A stretch of 64,000 nt of DNA from Natranaerofaba carboxydovora (GCF_022539405.1 NZ_CP054394.1:312501-376500); one strand, 5' to 3'; counted from the stretch's first letter, positions 1-9,098 are shown. Notes: a model not told the origin generated them from the sequence alone. Translations and numbers: made by a program.

Positions 1-866
1 GACCTGACCCGGAAACTGTCTGCAGGTTAATGGATGACTACAAGGTTACCCTAGGAGCAGGTGTACCTACTATTTGGATGGGAACATATCCTGTTTGGGA
101 ACAAGGAAAGTATGAATACTCGCATATCAGGGGACTTGTCTGCGGTGGCTCTGCTGCACCAAGACATTTGATTAAAGGATATAGTCAGGTGTTAGGAATA
201 CCAATTATTCATGCTTATGGTATGACAGAAACCTCACCTCTTGTTCTAGCTTCTAAACCAAAAAGTTATATGCAGGACTTAGACGAAGAAGAGAAAATAA
301 ATATTGCTACTAAACAGGGATTGTTAGTACCAGGTCTTGAAATGAAAGCTATAGACGATGAAGGCAATGAAATTAAATGGGACGGTACGGAAATGGGAGA
401 ACTATTATTAAAAGGTCCCTGGATTGCTGGAGAATACTATAAAGAACCAGAAAAGACTGAAGAAACCATAAAGGATGGCTGGCTTCATACCGGAGATATA
501 GTTACAATCGATCAGGAAGGATATGTGAAGATTGTAGACAGAGCAAAAGATTTGATAAAAAGCGGGGGAGAGTGGATATCATCAGTTGATCTTGAGAACA
601 TAATAATGACTCATCCAAATGTTAAAGAAGCTGCTGTGATATCAGTTCCACATGAAAAATGGATTGAAAGGCCAATGGCTTTTGTGGTTTTAGATGATGA
701 AGGTAAAGATAAAATCACAGAAAAAGATATACTAGAACATATCGAACCGAAGGTGTCTAGAATTTGGGTACCAGATAAAGTAGAGTTCATAGATGAAATT
801 CCAAAAACAAGCGTAGGTAAATTTAGTAAAAGAGTATTGAGAGAAAAGTATGTGGAGGAAGAATAA
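1..866 (+). CDS. Acyl-CoA synthetase (AMP-forming), C-terminal part
   Basis: The open frame continues through the left edge of the window (first full codon at base 3), so only the last 287 residues are present. The family activates carboxylic or fatty acids to acyl-CoA through an acyl-adenylate. Seen here: the GMTETSP motif, TGD followed by an aromatic/acidic stretch, the hinge RAKDLIKSGGEWIS, and a C-terminal KTSVGKF containing the catalytic Lys. This hinge sequence is typical of medium- and long-chain fatty acid:CoA ligases, but the substrate is inferred. It stands alone and is followed by a strong terminator. The family is confident, the substrate is not. Confidence 0.9.
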   Translation, partial: PDPETVCRLMDDYKVTLGAGVPTIWMGTYPVWEQGKYEYSHIRGLVCGGSAAPRHLIKGYSQVLGIPIIHAYGMTETSPLVLASKPKSYMQDLDEEEKINIATKQGLLVPGLEMKAIDDEGNEIKWDGTEMGELLLKGPWIAGEYYKEPEKTEETIKDGWLHTGDIVTIDQEGYVKIVDRAKDLIKSGGEWISSVDLENIIMTHPNVKEAAVISVPHEKWIERPMAFVVLDDEGKDKITEKDILEHIEPKVSRIWVPDKVEFIDEIPKTSVGKFSKRVLREKYVEEE

Positions 867-945
867 AATATAAACTGAAGAAATAATAAACAGATTAAAT
901 AGATAAATAAAATTAAATAGACAAAGTTATACAAAGTTAAAAATT

Positions 946-990
946 AGCTGTCGGATTTTTAATTCTTTTATATATCCGACAGCTTTTTTT
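946..990 (+). terminator. Rho-independent terminator of the acyl-CoA synthetase
   Basis: An 11-bp perfect stem (AGCTGTCGGAT and its complement) closes a 23-nt A/T loop and is followed by seven T residues. It lies 80 bp past the stop codon. Confidence 0.85.
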
Positions 991-1020
991 ACTTTTTTAG
1001 TGCGTGAGTGAATTTGGTCT

Positions 1021-2217
1021 TTAGCTTTGATATGATAACCAAATATTTTTTAAATTTTGTTTTCCCATAGTGGATATAATGTAATCTGCATATTCTTTTC
1101 CGGTTGCCCCGGTATGTCTGCCAGTTAATTGTAATTTTTTTTCGTATTGACCGCAGATATCTAGTGCCATGTCCAAAGTCTCTGCTTTTTCTTGATGTCC
1201 TATGTGGGATAGCATCATTGCACTAGCCCTTAGAAGACTGCTTGGATCTGCATATTCGCCCCTTCCGTTTTCTACCATTCTAAGGCCTGAACCATGGATG
1301 GCTTCAAACATGGCATGATTTTTGCCAATGTTGGCACTTCCTGCAGTGCCAACACCTCCCTGGAGTTCTGCTGCTTGATCAGTTAATATGTCCCCGTACA
1401 GATTGGGGAGGACAATTACATCGAATTCTGCCTGTCTGGCAGGATCTATAAGCTTGGCAGCCATTATATCAACATACCAATCGTCGAACTCGATATCCGG
1501 GTATTCACCGGCAATTTTTTTTGCTGTATTCAAAAACTTACCATCTGTGCATTTTATAATATTAGCTTTGGTTACTGCAGTTACTTTTCTCCTCTTATTA
1601 ATTCTCGCAAACTCAAAGGCTGACCGTATTATTCTATCTGCACCTTCCTGGGTAATTGATTTGAAATCTAATGCAAGTTCCTCAGTTACATTAATTCCAT
1701 CATCTCCAAGAATATATGAGTCTTCTGTGTTTTCTCTGAAAAATACCCAATCAATATTTTTTTCTGGTACTTTGACAGGACGCATATTAGCGAAGAGATC
1801 TAGTTCCCGACGAATAGTAACGTTAGCACTTCCTATGTTGGGCCATTTGTCGCCTTCGCGGGGAGTTGTGGTTGGACCTTTCAAAATCACATGACACATC
1901 TTTAATTGCGAAAGGATATCATCAGGAACTGCTTTATTTTGTTTTGCCCTGTTTTCAATTGTCAGTCCGTTAATTTCAACAAACTCAATCTGTCCTGAAT
2001 AAATCTCATCTCTTAGCAGGCTATTTAGTACCCTCTTTGTGTTATCGCTTATATAAGGTCCTATCCCGTCTCCGCCTACGATACCTATTTTTATTTTATC
2101 CAAATTCTTATAATCGGTGAAATCACTATTTTCTTTCATTTTTTCAACCCGTTTTAATTCTTTTATGAGTAGATTTTCAAAATGTTCTTTTGCCCTTTGT
2201 ATAGCTTCTTCATTCAT
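1021..2217 (-). CDS. icd: Isocitrate dehydrogenase (isocitrate/isopropylmalate dehydrogenase family)
   Basis: This is a 398-aa beta-decarboxylating dehydrogenase that would convert isocitrate to 2-oxoglutarate. Visible family marks are the substrate-binding IGSANVTIRRELDLFANMRP segment, the FFRENTEDSY loop, the Asp-rich metal site NLYGDILTD, and the cofactor-side IHGSG and TGRHTGATGKEYAD segments. It is the last gene of a leftward operon after citrate synthase and aconitase, and this context favours isocitrate over isopropylmalate. The ATG has an upstream AAAGGTG. A half copy of a palindromic repeat occupies the gap to acnB. The coenzyme (NAD or NADP) cannot be told by eye. Confidence 0.88.
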   Translation of the reverse strand: MNEEAIQRAKEHFENLLIKELKRVEKMKENSDFTDYKNLDKIKIGIVGGDGIGPYISDNTKRVLNSLLRDEIYSGQIEFVEINGLTIENRAKQNKAVPDDILSQLKMCHVILKGPTTTPREGDKWPNIGSANVTIRRELDLFANMRPVKVPEKNIDWVFFRENTEDSYILGDDGINVTEELALDFKSITQEGADRIIRSAFEFARINKRRKVTAVTKANIIKCTDGKFLNTAKKIAGEYPDIEFDDWYVDIMAAKLIDPARQAEFDVIVLPNLYGDILTDQAAELQGGVGTAGSANIGKNHAMFEAIHGSGLRMVENGRGEYADPSSLLRASAMMLSHIGHQEKAETLDMALDICGQYEKKLQLTGRHTGATGKEYADYIISTMGKQNLKNIWLSYQS

Positions 2218-2251
2218 TAATAATCACCACACCTTTTTGTGTTTAATGTTA

Positions 2252-2391
2252 AAGAACTCATCCTGAGACAGGTTAGCTAATGACTTCGGCGTCATTAGGC
2301 CTTATTTCGACTGCTTCCTCATTCAAGATGAAGATGTATTGCCAATTAAGATCAAAACTTTATTCATAGGACTTTTTGGCACCAGAATCAA
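2252..2391. repeat. Half copy of the 225-bp MITE (copy C)
   Basis: About 140 bp match the right half of the full elements at 30768 and 45170. Shared pieces are AAGAACTCATCCTGAG, TTAGCTAATGAC, CCTTATTTC, AGATGTATTG, and the terminal ACTTTTTGGCACC...AATCAA, with one extra G in the end motif. The outer end abuts the acnB stop codon, so the copy fills the acnB-icd intergenic space and would be transcribed in the operon mRNA. Confidence 0.75.
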
Positions 2392-4944
2392 TTATATATA
2401 ATCGAAATATTCTTCTTTAGAAGGTATCTCTCCAAGCAGTGCTGTTATAGCTGCAACATTAGCACTTCCCAAGTAGGTTTTGGAATCGGGTGGACCTATT
2501 CTTGATCTGTAATTTCTAGTTGTAGTAGTAAAGGCAGTAGACCCTGAGCCAATTCTGCGTTTGTTTCCCATACAGAGGCCGCAGCCGGGCATGATTACAA
2601 TTGCCCCTGCTTTTGTAAGATCTGCAAGACTACCATCTTCTGCTAGAGTGTTATAAATGTCTAGAGCTGCAGGAGATATAACAAAATGCACTCTTTGAGA
2701 GATATGTTTGTTTTTTAGTATCTTGGCTGCTGTTCTAATCCCTTCAATATCACCGCCCACACAGCTTCCTATAAAAACTTCGTCTATTTTGGTTCCTGCA
2801 ACTTCACTTAAGCGGCTTATGTTGTCTGGGTGGTGAGGCCTGGATACTAGTGGCTCTTTTATTTCATCTAAAGGGATTTCGATAGTGGCTTCATATTCTG
2901 CATTCTGGTCAGCAGAAGGAATTAAAGGATTTTTAAGGAATTTTTCTATAGCTTCTATATTATTTTTAACTGAGATAGAGCTTTCGCTATCGGGGCGTTT
3001 TTTTAGATAATCCAGATTATTTTTTATGGTTTCTAGCGTTACTTCGTCTGGAGGTATTGTGGCTGCAGAAGCGTTTCTTTCTGCTGCGGCATTTGTAAGG
3101 ATATAACGTTCATCACTATTTAGAAAACTGACCCCTTCCATTTCAATTATCCTGCCGTTATAAATATCCGGATTTCCAGTTTCTTTGGCGTATAGCACTA
3201 GTGTTGATACAAGGTCTCGTGCGGTAATACCTTCTTGTGGGCGTCCCTGGAAAATAACCCTGACGGATTTGTCCATGGTTAAATCTATTTTGCCGTGTTT
3301 CATAGCGCCTGCTACAATATCGGATGATGCTGGATAAGAAAGGCCGTGGGGAGTCCTGGTATGGGAGTCTCCGCCTACAATTACATCTGTTGGAAGTACA
3401 AAGCGGTTACCTATAGTATGGATTATACCTTCGCCAGGTGCTAAGGAGACGCCGCCGCGATTTTTGAAAAAGTCTGTCAGAAACTTATGTCTATCTCTTT
3501 CTTCGCTAGATGGGCACTCCCCGGTGTGACATAATGATTGAACAACAAATTCTGTTCCAAAATCCTCCCCTGCCATTTTTTGATATTCTTCAATTGTCAT
3601 TGGTCCTGTCGTATCTTGAGAGAAAACTCCTCTTACTTTGATAGGAGCAGTATCGCCTGGGTGTATATAATCCTTGCCGTCTAATCTATTCATGGTCGTA
3701 ATTTTTTGGGCTAGTGTCTGCGGTGGTTTTGATTCTTTAGTATTAGCAGAGGTCAATTTACTGGTTTTAAAGATGTTTTTTTGTGGGACAACATTGATAT
3801 TTTCGTTATCGCACCAGCCTTTAGCCCATTTTTGAAGATTTAATCCTGCTTCAAAATATATCATTCCACCGGCACTTATTTTATTGAGTTTGTATTGAAT
3901 GGGAAGTTCGACTGAAAGCTTTTCTTTTTCGTTTATTGATAGCGTTTTTTCTTCTATGTTTAATTTTAGACAGTCGCCTTCTTTAATTTTGTCTGTATTA
4001 CATTTGACGGGCAAAATCCCAGAGGCCACTAGAGAATTTTCAAATATTGGAGCGAAGCTTTTTGCTATGACGATGCCGCCGGATTTGTTTTCTGGTTCTT
4101 CTTTTATGGGAGTTCCTATTAACTGCAAGATGGAATAAGTAGCTGACTTTCGTGATGAGCCTTCGCCAAGGGCCTTGCCTGCAACAAGGATTGTGTTCTC
4201 CTTTGATTCTTTTTCTTTGTTTATTTTATTTACTCTCTTCCAGAGATCAGCTTCATCTTCCCTTCCCTCCATTATATAAAGAGCGTGAAGGGGGTGGTCT
4301 GTCCTTGTATGTGCCCTGTTAGACGGGCTTAGGTTGTCGGTAGTAATATTGTCGCCGATTTTTACTGCTTTTCCGTGGTAAATATCATTTATATTCCAGT
4401 ATTCTGCGAACTCTCCCTTGGCCCAACTTTTTATGATTTCATGAGCTAGGCCACTCACGTTCAGGTTAGGGTTCTTTGTGATTTTAGTTAATTTATCAAA
4501 ATCCTTTTTATTAACTAATACGGTGTATTTCAAAATATTTTTTATCTCTTCCGGGAAAATTTCTTTTTCTAAAAGATTTATAAGTTCAGCTGTGGCAGGG
4601 CCGCCTTTCATGTTACCAAGGATTTGCAGTGCATTCTTTTTATTAATGTAATCAGTTTTAATTTCTCCTGTGATAATTTTAGAAAGTCCTTTGGCCTTAG
4701 TATATGTTTCAGGGAAAGTTCCCCGGCGTACTTCTTCTTTCAATAGTCTAATTAGTAATTTGTCTATTCTTTCAGTTTCAAAGATGGTAAATTCTTTTTT
4801 GTCTAGATTCGGTTCTGTTAGGGCGTTAATTATGATATTTACTTCATTCTCATTTAGCGGCCGTGGTGGTAGTTTGAATGCTTCGAAGCGTGAGAGAGCC
4901 TTTTTTCTATAGTTTTCTAGAAAATTTTTTAACTCGTTGTTCAT
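2392..4944 (-). CDS. acnB: Aconitate hydratase B
   Basis: At 850 aa this has the AcnB arrangement: an N-terminal helical HEAT-like domain (about residues 1-160), then the swivelling domain (KIGDNITTDNLSPSNRAHTR, with GEGSSRKSA near residue 260), then the catalytic [4Fe-4S] domain. The cluster cysteines are visible in GSCVGG (about residue 726) and GCGLCMG (about residue 785). It isomerises citrate to isocitrate. It is the middle gene of the citrate operon, 65 bp after the citrate synthase gene, with an AGGAAG ribosome-binding site. Length and domain order match the AcnB class rather than AcnA. Confidence 0.95.
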   Translation of the reverse strand: MNNELKNFLENYRKKALSRFEAFKLPPRPLNENEVNIIINALTEPNLDKKEFTIFETERIDKLLIRLLKEEVRRGTFPETYTKAKGLSKIITGEIKTDYINKKNALQILGNMKGGPATAELINLLEKEIFPEEIKNILKYTVLVNKKDFDKLTKITKNPNLNVSGLAHEIIKSWAKGEFAEYWNINDIYHGKAVKIGDNITTDNLSPSNRAHTRTDHPLHALYIMEGREDEADLWKRVNKINKEKESKENTILVAGKALGEGSSRKSATYSILQLIGTPIKEEPENKSGGIVIAKSFAPIFENSLVASGILPVKCNTDKIKEGDCLKLNIEEKTLSINEKEKLSVELPIQYKLNKISAGGMIYFEAGLNLQKWAKGWCDNENINVVPQKNIFKTSKLTSANTKESKPPQTLAQKITTMNRLDGKDYIHPGDTAPIKVRGVFSQDTTGPMTIEEYQKMAGEDFGTEFVVQSLCHTGECPSSEERDRHKFLTDFFKNRGGVSLAPGEGIIHTIGNRFVLPTDVIVGGDSHTRTPHGLSYPASSDIVAGAMKHGKIDLTMDKSVRVIFQGRPQEGITARDLVSTLVLYAKETGNPDIYNGRIIEMEGVSFLNSDERYILTNAAAERNASAATIPPDEVTLETIKNNLDYLKKRPDSESSISVKNNIEAIEKFLKNPLIPSADQNAEYEATIEIPLDEIKEPLVSRPHHPDNISRLSEVAGTKIDEVFIGSCVGGDIEGIRTAAKILKNKHISQRVHFVISPAALDIYNTLAEDGSLADLTKAGAIVIMPGCGLCMGNKRRIGSGSTAFTTTTRNYRSRIGPPDSKTYLGSANVAAITALLGEIPSKEEYFDYI

Positions 4945-5009
4945 TTCTGTATCACTTCCTTTTGTTTGACTATAAACATGATTTGGCTAAATAATTATCG
5001 ACTAATGTA

Positions 5010-6293
5010 TCAACTGACTAGTGAATGGTCTTTTGGTGATAAAGAGAGTATATCTGCTACTTGAGCTGGATATTTGGCAATGAATTTTAGCTCTTCTTCT
5101 GTTAAAGGCTGCTGATTATGGGCATTGGCATATTGTACAAGTTTTAATACTTCTCGCTCATTATCGATTTGTACACCCATGGATTCGTACAGGTGCTTAA
5201 GCCCTTTGATACCGCCGAATTCACCGGTTGATATATTGCTTTTTACAGGTTTTATTTGATTGCTTTCGTTTATTCCCAGGTCTTCAGGGGAGTAAAGCTC
5301 ATAATTTCTGCGATCTTTTAACATTCCGTCAGCGTGAATACCTGATTCATGAGAGTACATGTTACTTCCAATACCAATCTTGTTCATTGGGATTGGTATT
5401 CCAAAGGCGTTGGCCGTGTAGTTACATAACTTCCATGCTTTTGTGAGATCAATGTTTGGGTCGAGGATATCTTGTTCTTCAAGGCCGCAGGCATGTTTTA
5501 TAGCTAGTATTACAGCTACTAGATCTGCATTGCCTGCTCGTTCTCCGATGCCATTAACTGTAGTATTGATATAAGCGTCAACTCCTGCATCGATTGCTCC
5601 CATCGCACCTTCTACTGAATTGGCAACTGCATACCCGGTATCATTATGACAGTGAAGTTCTATAGGAAGCTGGACTTCCCCGGCAAGTCTCTTAACGCTT
5701 TCATAAATAGACGGTGTTCGTTCGTAACCAAGGGTGTCACAGTATCTTATTCTGTCTGCACCGTGTTTTTTAGCTTCCCTTGCAAAATGCAAGAGGAAAT
5801 CCTCGTCAAAATTGCTGTTGTTACCTTTGACTTTGGTACGTGATGCATCCTCTGCGTTAACTCCAATAGTTTTAATCCCGTACTCTTTAGCAAGACTAAC
5901 TGCTTCTGTCATCATTTTGATTATGTCGTTACCTTCTGTTTGAGCGCCAAATTTGCTTTTTACCATTATTTGTGAAGTAGGGATAGAAAGATTTATATGT
6001 TCTATGTTTGTAAGTTCTAAGGCTTTTTTGACATCTTCGGGGACTGCTCTTACCCACCCTTCTAGAATCATGTTGTTCATAACACCTTTTTTGGCTAAGT
6101 CCAGGTTTGCTTCAACGTAATTTTGCTCGTGTTTTAAGGTCGGGAAACCAAATTCACTCTGATAAATCCCCATTTCACCAAGGTAATGATTGACCATAGT
6201 CCTTTGAAACTTTGATAATACTACGTTTGCTGTTTGTACCCCGTCACGGTTTGTTACGTCAAGTATATAGATTCTGTTCTTTTTCTCTTTCAT
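5010..6293 (-). CDS. Probable (Re)-citrate synthase, homocitrate/isopropylmalate synthase-like
   Basis: This 427-aa protein has a DRE-TIM metallolyase fold rather than the ordinary (Si)-citrate synthase fold. It shows the N-terminal DVTNRDGVQTANV, HINLSIPTSQ, RIRYCDTLGYERTP, the metal-binding HCHNDTGYAVAN and NTTVNGIGERAGNADL. Proteins of this kind have been shown to be Re-citrate synthases in clostridia and Dehalococcoides. The assignment rests on the operon: aconitase and isocitrate dehydrogenase follow directly, giving acetyl-CoA plus oxaloacetate to 2-oxoglutarate for glutamate synthesis. No lysine or leucine genes are near. Homocitrate synthase is the alternative. Confidence 0.78.
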   Translation of the reverse strand: MKEKKNRIYILDVTNRDGVQTANVVLSKFQRTMVNHYLGEMGIYQSEFGFPTLKHEQNYVEANLDLAKKGVMNNMILEGWVRAVPEDVKKALELTNIEHINLSIPTSQIMVKSKFGAQTEGNDIIKMMTEAVSLAKEYGIKTIGVNAEDASRTKVKGNNSNFDEDFLLHFAREAKKHGADRIRYCDTLGYERTPSIYESVKRLAGEVQLPIELHCHNDTGYAVANSVEGAMGAIDAGVDAYINTTVNGIGERAGNADLVAVILAIKHACGLEEQDILDPNIDLTKAWKLCNYTANAFGIPIPMNKIGIGSNMYSHESGIHADGMLKDRRNYELYSPEDLGINESNQIKPVKSNISTGEFGGIKGLKHLYESMGVQIDNEREVLKLVQYANAHNQQPLTEEELKFIAKYPAQVADILSLSPKDHSLVS

Positions 6294-6336
6294 AAAAATT
6301 CACTCTCCCTTCTAGCCCTTTTAAAATTTGTTAATA

Positions 6337-6365
6337 ATCCTAGCACGCAAATTGGATAGTGTCAA
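6337..6365 (-). promoter_or_regulatory. Sigma-A promoter of the citrate operon
   Basis: Read leftward, TTGACA and TAGGAT are separated by exactly 17 bp, about 45 bp ahead of the citrate synthase start. Confidence 0.8.
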
Positions 6366-6387
6366 TACATTGGGGCTAATCCAATTT
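6349..6387. promoter_or_regulatory. Candidate operator: perfect 9-bp inverted repeat around the -35 box
   Basis: AAATTGGAT (6349-6357) and ATCCAATTT (6379-6387) are perfect complements separated by 21 bp and bracket the -35 hexamer of the citrate operon promoter. The position suggests a repressor or activator site that reads citrate or nitrogen status; the binding protein is unknown. Confidence 0.5.
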
Positions 6388-6667
6388 GACGACAAAAACA
6401 AAAATTCACCCTCGAATTCTACATAAAAAGCGTTATAACGGGAAATTATTATAAAGCAAAAAATATAAATTTTTAATTAAAAAAATTGGTCAAATGCCAT
6501 CTGGTGAACAGCAAAACAACTAAATTTTGCTAGCGCAATATTTGCTTGAGTAAAAATTGAAATTAAATTTTTCATTAGATCTATACGAAAAAAGGAATGA
6601 TTATTGTATTTGTCGAATGTAACTTCAGGAAAGTATTTAGATGATTCTGAAACAGGGAGGGGTTAGT

Positions 6668-6841
6668 ATGGCAGCGAAAGTTGACAAAGAAAAATGTACT
6701 GGATGTGGACTATGTGTAGAAGCCTGTCCGATGGATATCATTGTTTTACAAGATGATGTTGCAGTTGTTGAAGAAGAAGAGTGCACTGATTGTGGTGAGT
6801 GTGTTGAAGAATGTCCAGAGGAAGCTATTGAACTAGAATAA
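6668..6841 (+). CDS. 2[4Fe-4S] ferredoxin
   Basis: A 57-aa acidic ferredoxin with two complete cluster motifs, CTGCGLCVEACP and CTDCGECVEECP, giving eight cysteines. It is a soluble low-potential electron carrier of the clostridial type. The ATG at 6668 is chosen because GGGAGGGG lies 5-12 bases upstream; an earlier in-frame ATG at 6641 has no such site. It is monocistronic with its own terminator. Possible partners in the window are the bifurcating hydrogenase and other redox enzymes. Confidence 0.93.
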   Translation: MAAKVDKEKCTGCGLCVEACPMDIIVLQDDVAVVEEEECTDCGECVEECPEEAIELE

Positions 6842-6858
6842 TAGTTAGACAGAACTTT

Positions 6859-6898
6859 AGGCCGTCTTTATTAGTGAAAATAAAGACGGCCTTATTTA
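6859..6898 (+). terminator. Terminator of the ferredoxin gene
   Basis: A perfect 12-bp stem (AGGCCGTCTTTA and its complement) with a 10-nt loop, followed by a T-rich tract, 18 bp after the stop codon. Confidence 0.85.
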
Positions 6899-6901
6899 TA
6901 T

Positions 6902-7171
6902 TTCTTAGATTTTCAGGCAAAGGAAGTTATAGGGACTCCTCACTTTATTACCAGAATTGAAGAAGGGTTAGAGATTATGGAACATTTAAGGGGTTATACA
7001 TCAGGAATGGCTATTCCAACGTATATAATTAATGCACCCGGTGGAAGGGGCAAAACTCCTATGCTGCCTGAGTATTTAATCTCACAAGGTAAAGATAAAG
7101 TAACGATAAGAACCTGGGAAAAGAAAGCATTTGATTATCCAAACCATGGTCCAATGGAAACAGAGGACTAG
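6902..7171 (+). pseudogene. 3' remnant of a lysine 2,3-aminomutase (KamA-like) gene
   Basis: The frame reads as about 89 residues matching the extreme C terminus of the radical-SAM KamA family: a GTPHF step, then IEEGLEIMEHLRGYTSG, the APGGRGKTPMLPEY segment and a short acidic tail. The radical-SAM CxxxCxxC core and PLP Lys are absent. The readable frame starts directly at the ferredoxin terminator, so the 5' three quarters of the gene has been lost. An internal ATG at 6977 could start 64 residues but no functional enzyme. A weak hairpin at 7201 follows. Confidence 0.78.
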
Positions 7172-7200
7172 ATAAGCGAAAGGTAAAATGAAGTATTAAT

Positions 7201-7236
7201 TAGGGACTTATTAAAGTGCAGTCCCTATTTTTAATT
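7201..7236 (+). terminator. Probable terminator after the KamA remnant
   Basis: An 8-bp stem TAGGGACT/AGTCCCTA with an 11-nt loop, followed by TTTTAATTTT. Confidence 0.6.
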
Positions 7237-7259
7237 TTGATGTATAATGTGTGGAGAAT

Positions 7260-7820
7260 TTACTGCTCTGGATATGGTGGCCATGGAGGATCGTATTCAG
7301 GACATTCGTCTAATACTTTTTCTTTACATTCTGGGGGCTGAGGGGCAAAACCATAGGCTGGTATTAGTAATTGAACGTGGGCGAAGAGCTTAATTAAAAA
7401 TAATTTTCCCACGCATAAAATAATTGTATCTTCATCTATTATGAAGGCATCTAGACATTCTAAGAAAACTTCACACTGCGGTTTCAGACCTGATTCATAT
7501 GCCCTTGATAGAGTGACAGTTTTTTCGAAAGTTTCAAGTACAGAGAATTTTTCATCATCAATTACAAAAATTACTTCATATTTTATCCATACTCTTATTT
7601 TCTTCTCGCCTATTATTTCACATTCCTTATCAATAAGATTTACCTTTTTGCAAGTGACTTCGTCTACATCTATTATTTTGTCGAAATCTTCATCTATTGG
7701 GAGGTCAATTTCAATTTTATTAACATCAATTTGTTTACATTCTTCATAAACTTTATCAATTTTAACACGTTCTATTAAAGTTGGAGGGGGAATTGGAGTG
7801 GTATTTTGTTCATTTGACAT
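7260..7820 (-). CDS. Beta-rich hypothetical protein, possibly spore coat (SPOCS-like)
   Basis: This 186-aa soluble protein has no signal peptide or membrane segment. It is built from alternating beta-like segments (ECEIIGEKKIRVWIKYEVIFV, then FEKTVTLSRAYESG) and ends in a Pro/Cys-rich tail (LIPAYGFAPQPPEC and a PPWPPYPEQ terminus). The pattern recalls SPOCS/DUF3794-type spore proteins, but I do not recognise it firmly. It diverges from the first YheC/YheD-like gene, and the whole neighbourhood looks sporulation-related. GGAGG precedes its ATG. Confidence 0.5.
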   Translation of the reverse strand: MSNEQNTTPIPPPTLIERVKIDKVYEECKQIDVNKIEIDLPIDEDFDKIIDVDEVTCKKVNLIDKECEIIGEKKIRVWIKYEVIFVIDDEKFSVLETFEKTVTLSRAYESGLKPQCEVFLECLDAFIIDEDTIILCVGKLFLIKLFAHVQLLIPAYGFAPQPPECKEKVLDECPEYDPPWPPYPEQ

Positions 7821-7994
7821 TTTCTTTTACCTCCTGACGCTTTCTAGTCTCTTTACTTATAGTTTATGTAGTAGATTGTAAACATGGGAATTAATTTTGT
7901 AATTGTTTAATCACTAATAGTTAAACTCAGGGGTTAGAAAAACATAATATGATTAAAAGTACATTCATTTGTACCCCTGGAGGTGGCAATAAAT

Positions 7995-9098
7995 ATGCAA
8001 AAAGACTTTTCGCCACTAGTTGGAGTATGTATCAATAGCAGTAAAGTTAAAAAGTTAAATCAATCTTTAGAAAGAGGTTCTATAAATTATCTACTAGAGG
8101 CAAATAAAAAATTGAATACAAATCTTTATTTTTTTTCGCTAGTTGACATTAATTTTGAAGAGGATAAAGTTCGTGGTTATATCTATGATGAAACATGCAA
8201 AAAATGGGAAGAAAGGTTTTCCCCTTTGCCTGAAGTGCTATACAAAAAGGGAGGAGTAAAGAAAAAAGAAATAGGAGAGTTTAATTCCCTTATAAACTCG
8301 ATAAATAAGAATAATATTAAGTTAATTAATCCTATGAGAGGATTTAACAAATGGGAGCTTCATAAACATTTCCAAAAAAACAAGAAAATTAGCCCCCATT
8401 TAGAAAAAACAGTGTTATTTCTAAATCCAGAAGATTTACAAGAAATGATTTATGAGGAAGACTCGATCTATCTAAAGGCTGTACGGGGTAGATGTGGTAA
8501 AAATTTAATGAAAATTAAAAAGTTAGATAAGGGTTTTTTGAGTACATTTTTTAGGAAACAACCTAAAAAAATACCGGCAAAAAGTTTTGAAGAACTTTTA
8601 GATGATATTGATAGATTTTTTGGAGGTAGTCCTATTATAGTTCAAAGAACTATTGATTTGTTAAATATTGATAATAAGTTAGTGGATTTAAGGGCAGAAG
8701 TTCATAGAAACTATAATAATGAACTTGAGATTGTTGGCATCCCTGTTAGGATTGGAGAGGCAGAATCCCCAATTACACAGCACTCTAAAAGTTATACCTT
8801 TGATAATTTTTTTCGTAATACTATAGGTTTGTCTGATACACAAATAAATGAATTATATATGGTGGTTGAGAATTTGTTATACGAAGTATATAAGAGTGTA
8901 GAAGACTATTACGGAAATTGTGGTGAAATAGGTATTGATATTGGGGTGGACAAAAATTTACAAGTAAAATTAATTGAATGTAATTCTCAACCTACCAAAA
9001 TATCTCTAAAAGATGCTTACGGGGAAGAGGCTGTTAAAAAGGGGTATGAAAAAATTTTAGAGTATGCTTGCTTTTTAGCGTCTCCGAAAACGATCTAG
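7995..9098 (+). CDS. YheC/YheD-family ATP-grasp protein
   Basis: A 367-aa member of the YheC/YheD endospore coat-associated ATP-grasp family. Marks are an N-terminal VGVCINSSKV, YFFSLVDINFEEDKVRGYIYDE, the PEVLYKKGG segment, a mid ILV-type FGGSPIIVQRTIDLL, DLRAEVHRN, and the C-terminal metal-binding CGEIGIDIGVDKNLQVKLIECNSQP. Bacillus relatives are linked to the spore coat; ATP-grasp folds usually ligate a carboxylate to an amine, but the substrate is unknown. ATG 7995 is preferred over GTG 7983, which overlaps the GGAGG. Its 3' end overlaps the convergent SET gene by 24 bp. Confidence 0.85.
   Translation: MQKDFSPLVGVCINSSKVKKLNQSLERGSINYLLEANKKLNTNLYFFSLVDINFEEDKVRGYIYDETCKKWEERFSPLPEVLYKKGGVKKKEIGEFNSLINSINKNNIKLINPMRGFNKWELHKHFQKNKKISPHLEKTVLFLNPEDLQEMIYEEDSIYLKAVRGRCGKNLMKIKKLDKGFLSTFFRKQPKKIPAKSFEELLDDIDRFFGGSPIIVQRTIDLLNIDNKLVDLRAEVHRNYNNELEIVGIPVRIGEAESPITQHSKSYTFDNFFRNTIGLSDTQINELYMVVENLLYEVYKSVEDYYGNCGEIGIDIGVDKNLQVKLIECNSQPTKISLKDAYGEEAVKKGYEKILEYACFLASPKTI

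Noticed and set aside
611-934. Leftward 107-aa frame opposite the acyl-CoA synthetase
   Set aside because: It is antisense to conserved ligase motifs, has no ribosome-binding site and a low-complexity hydrophobic composition.
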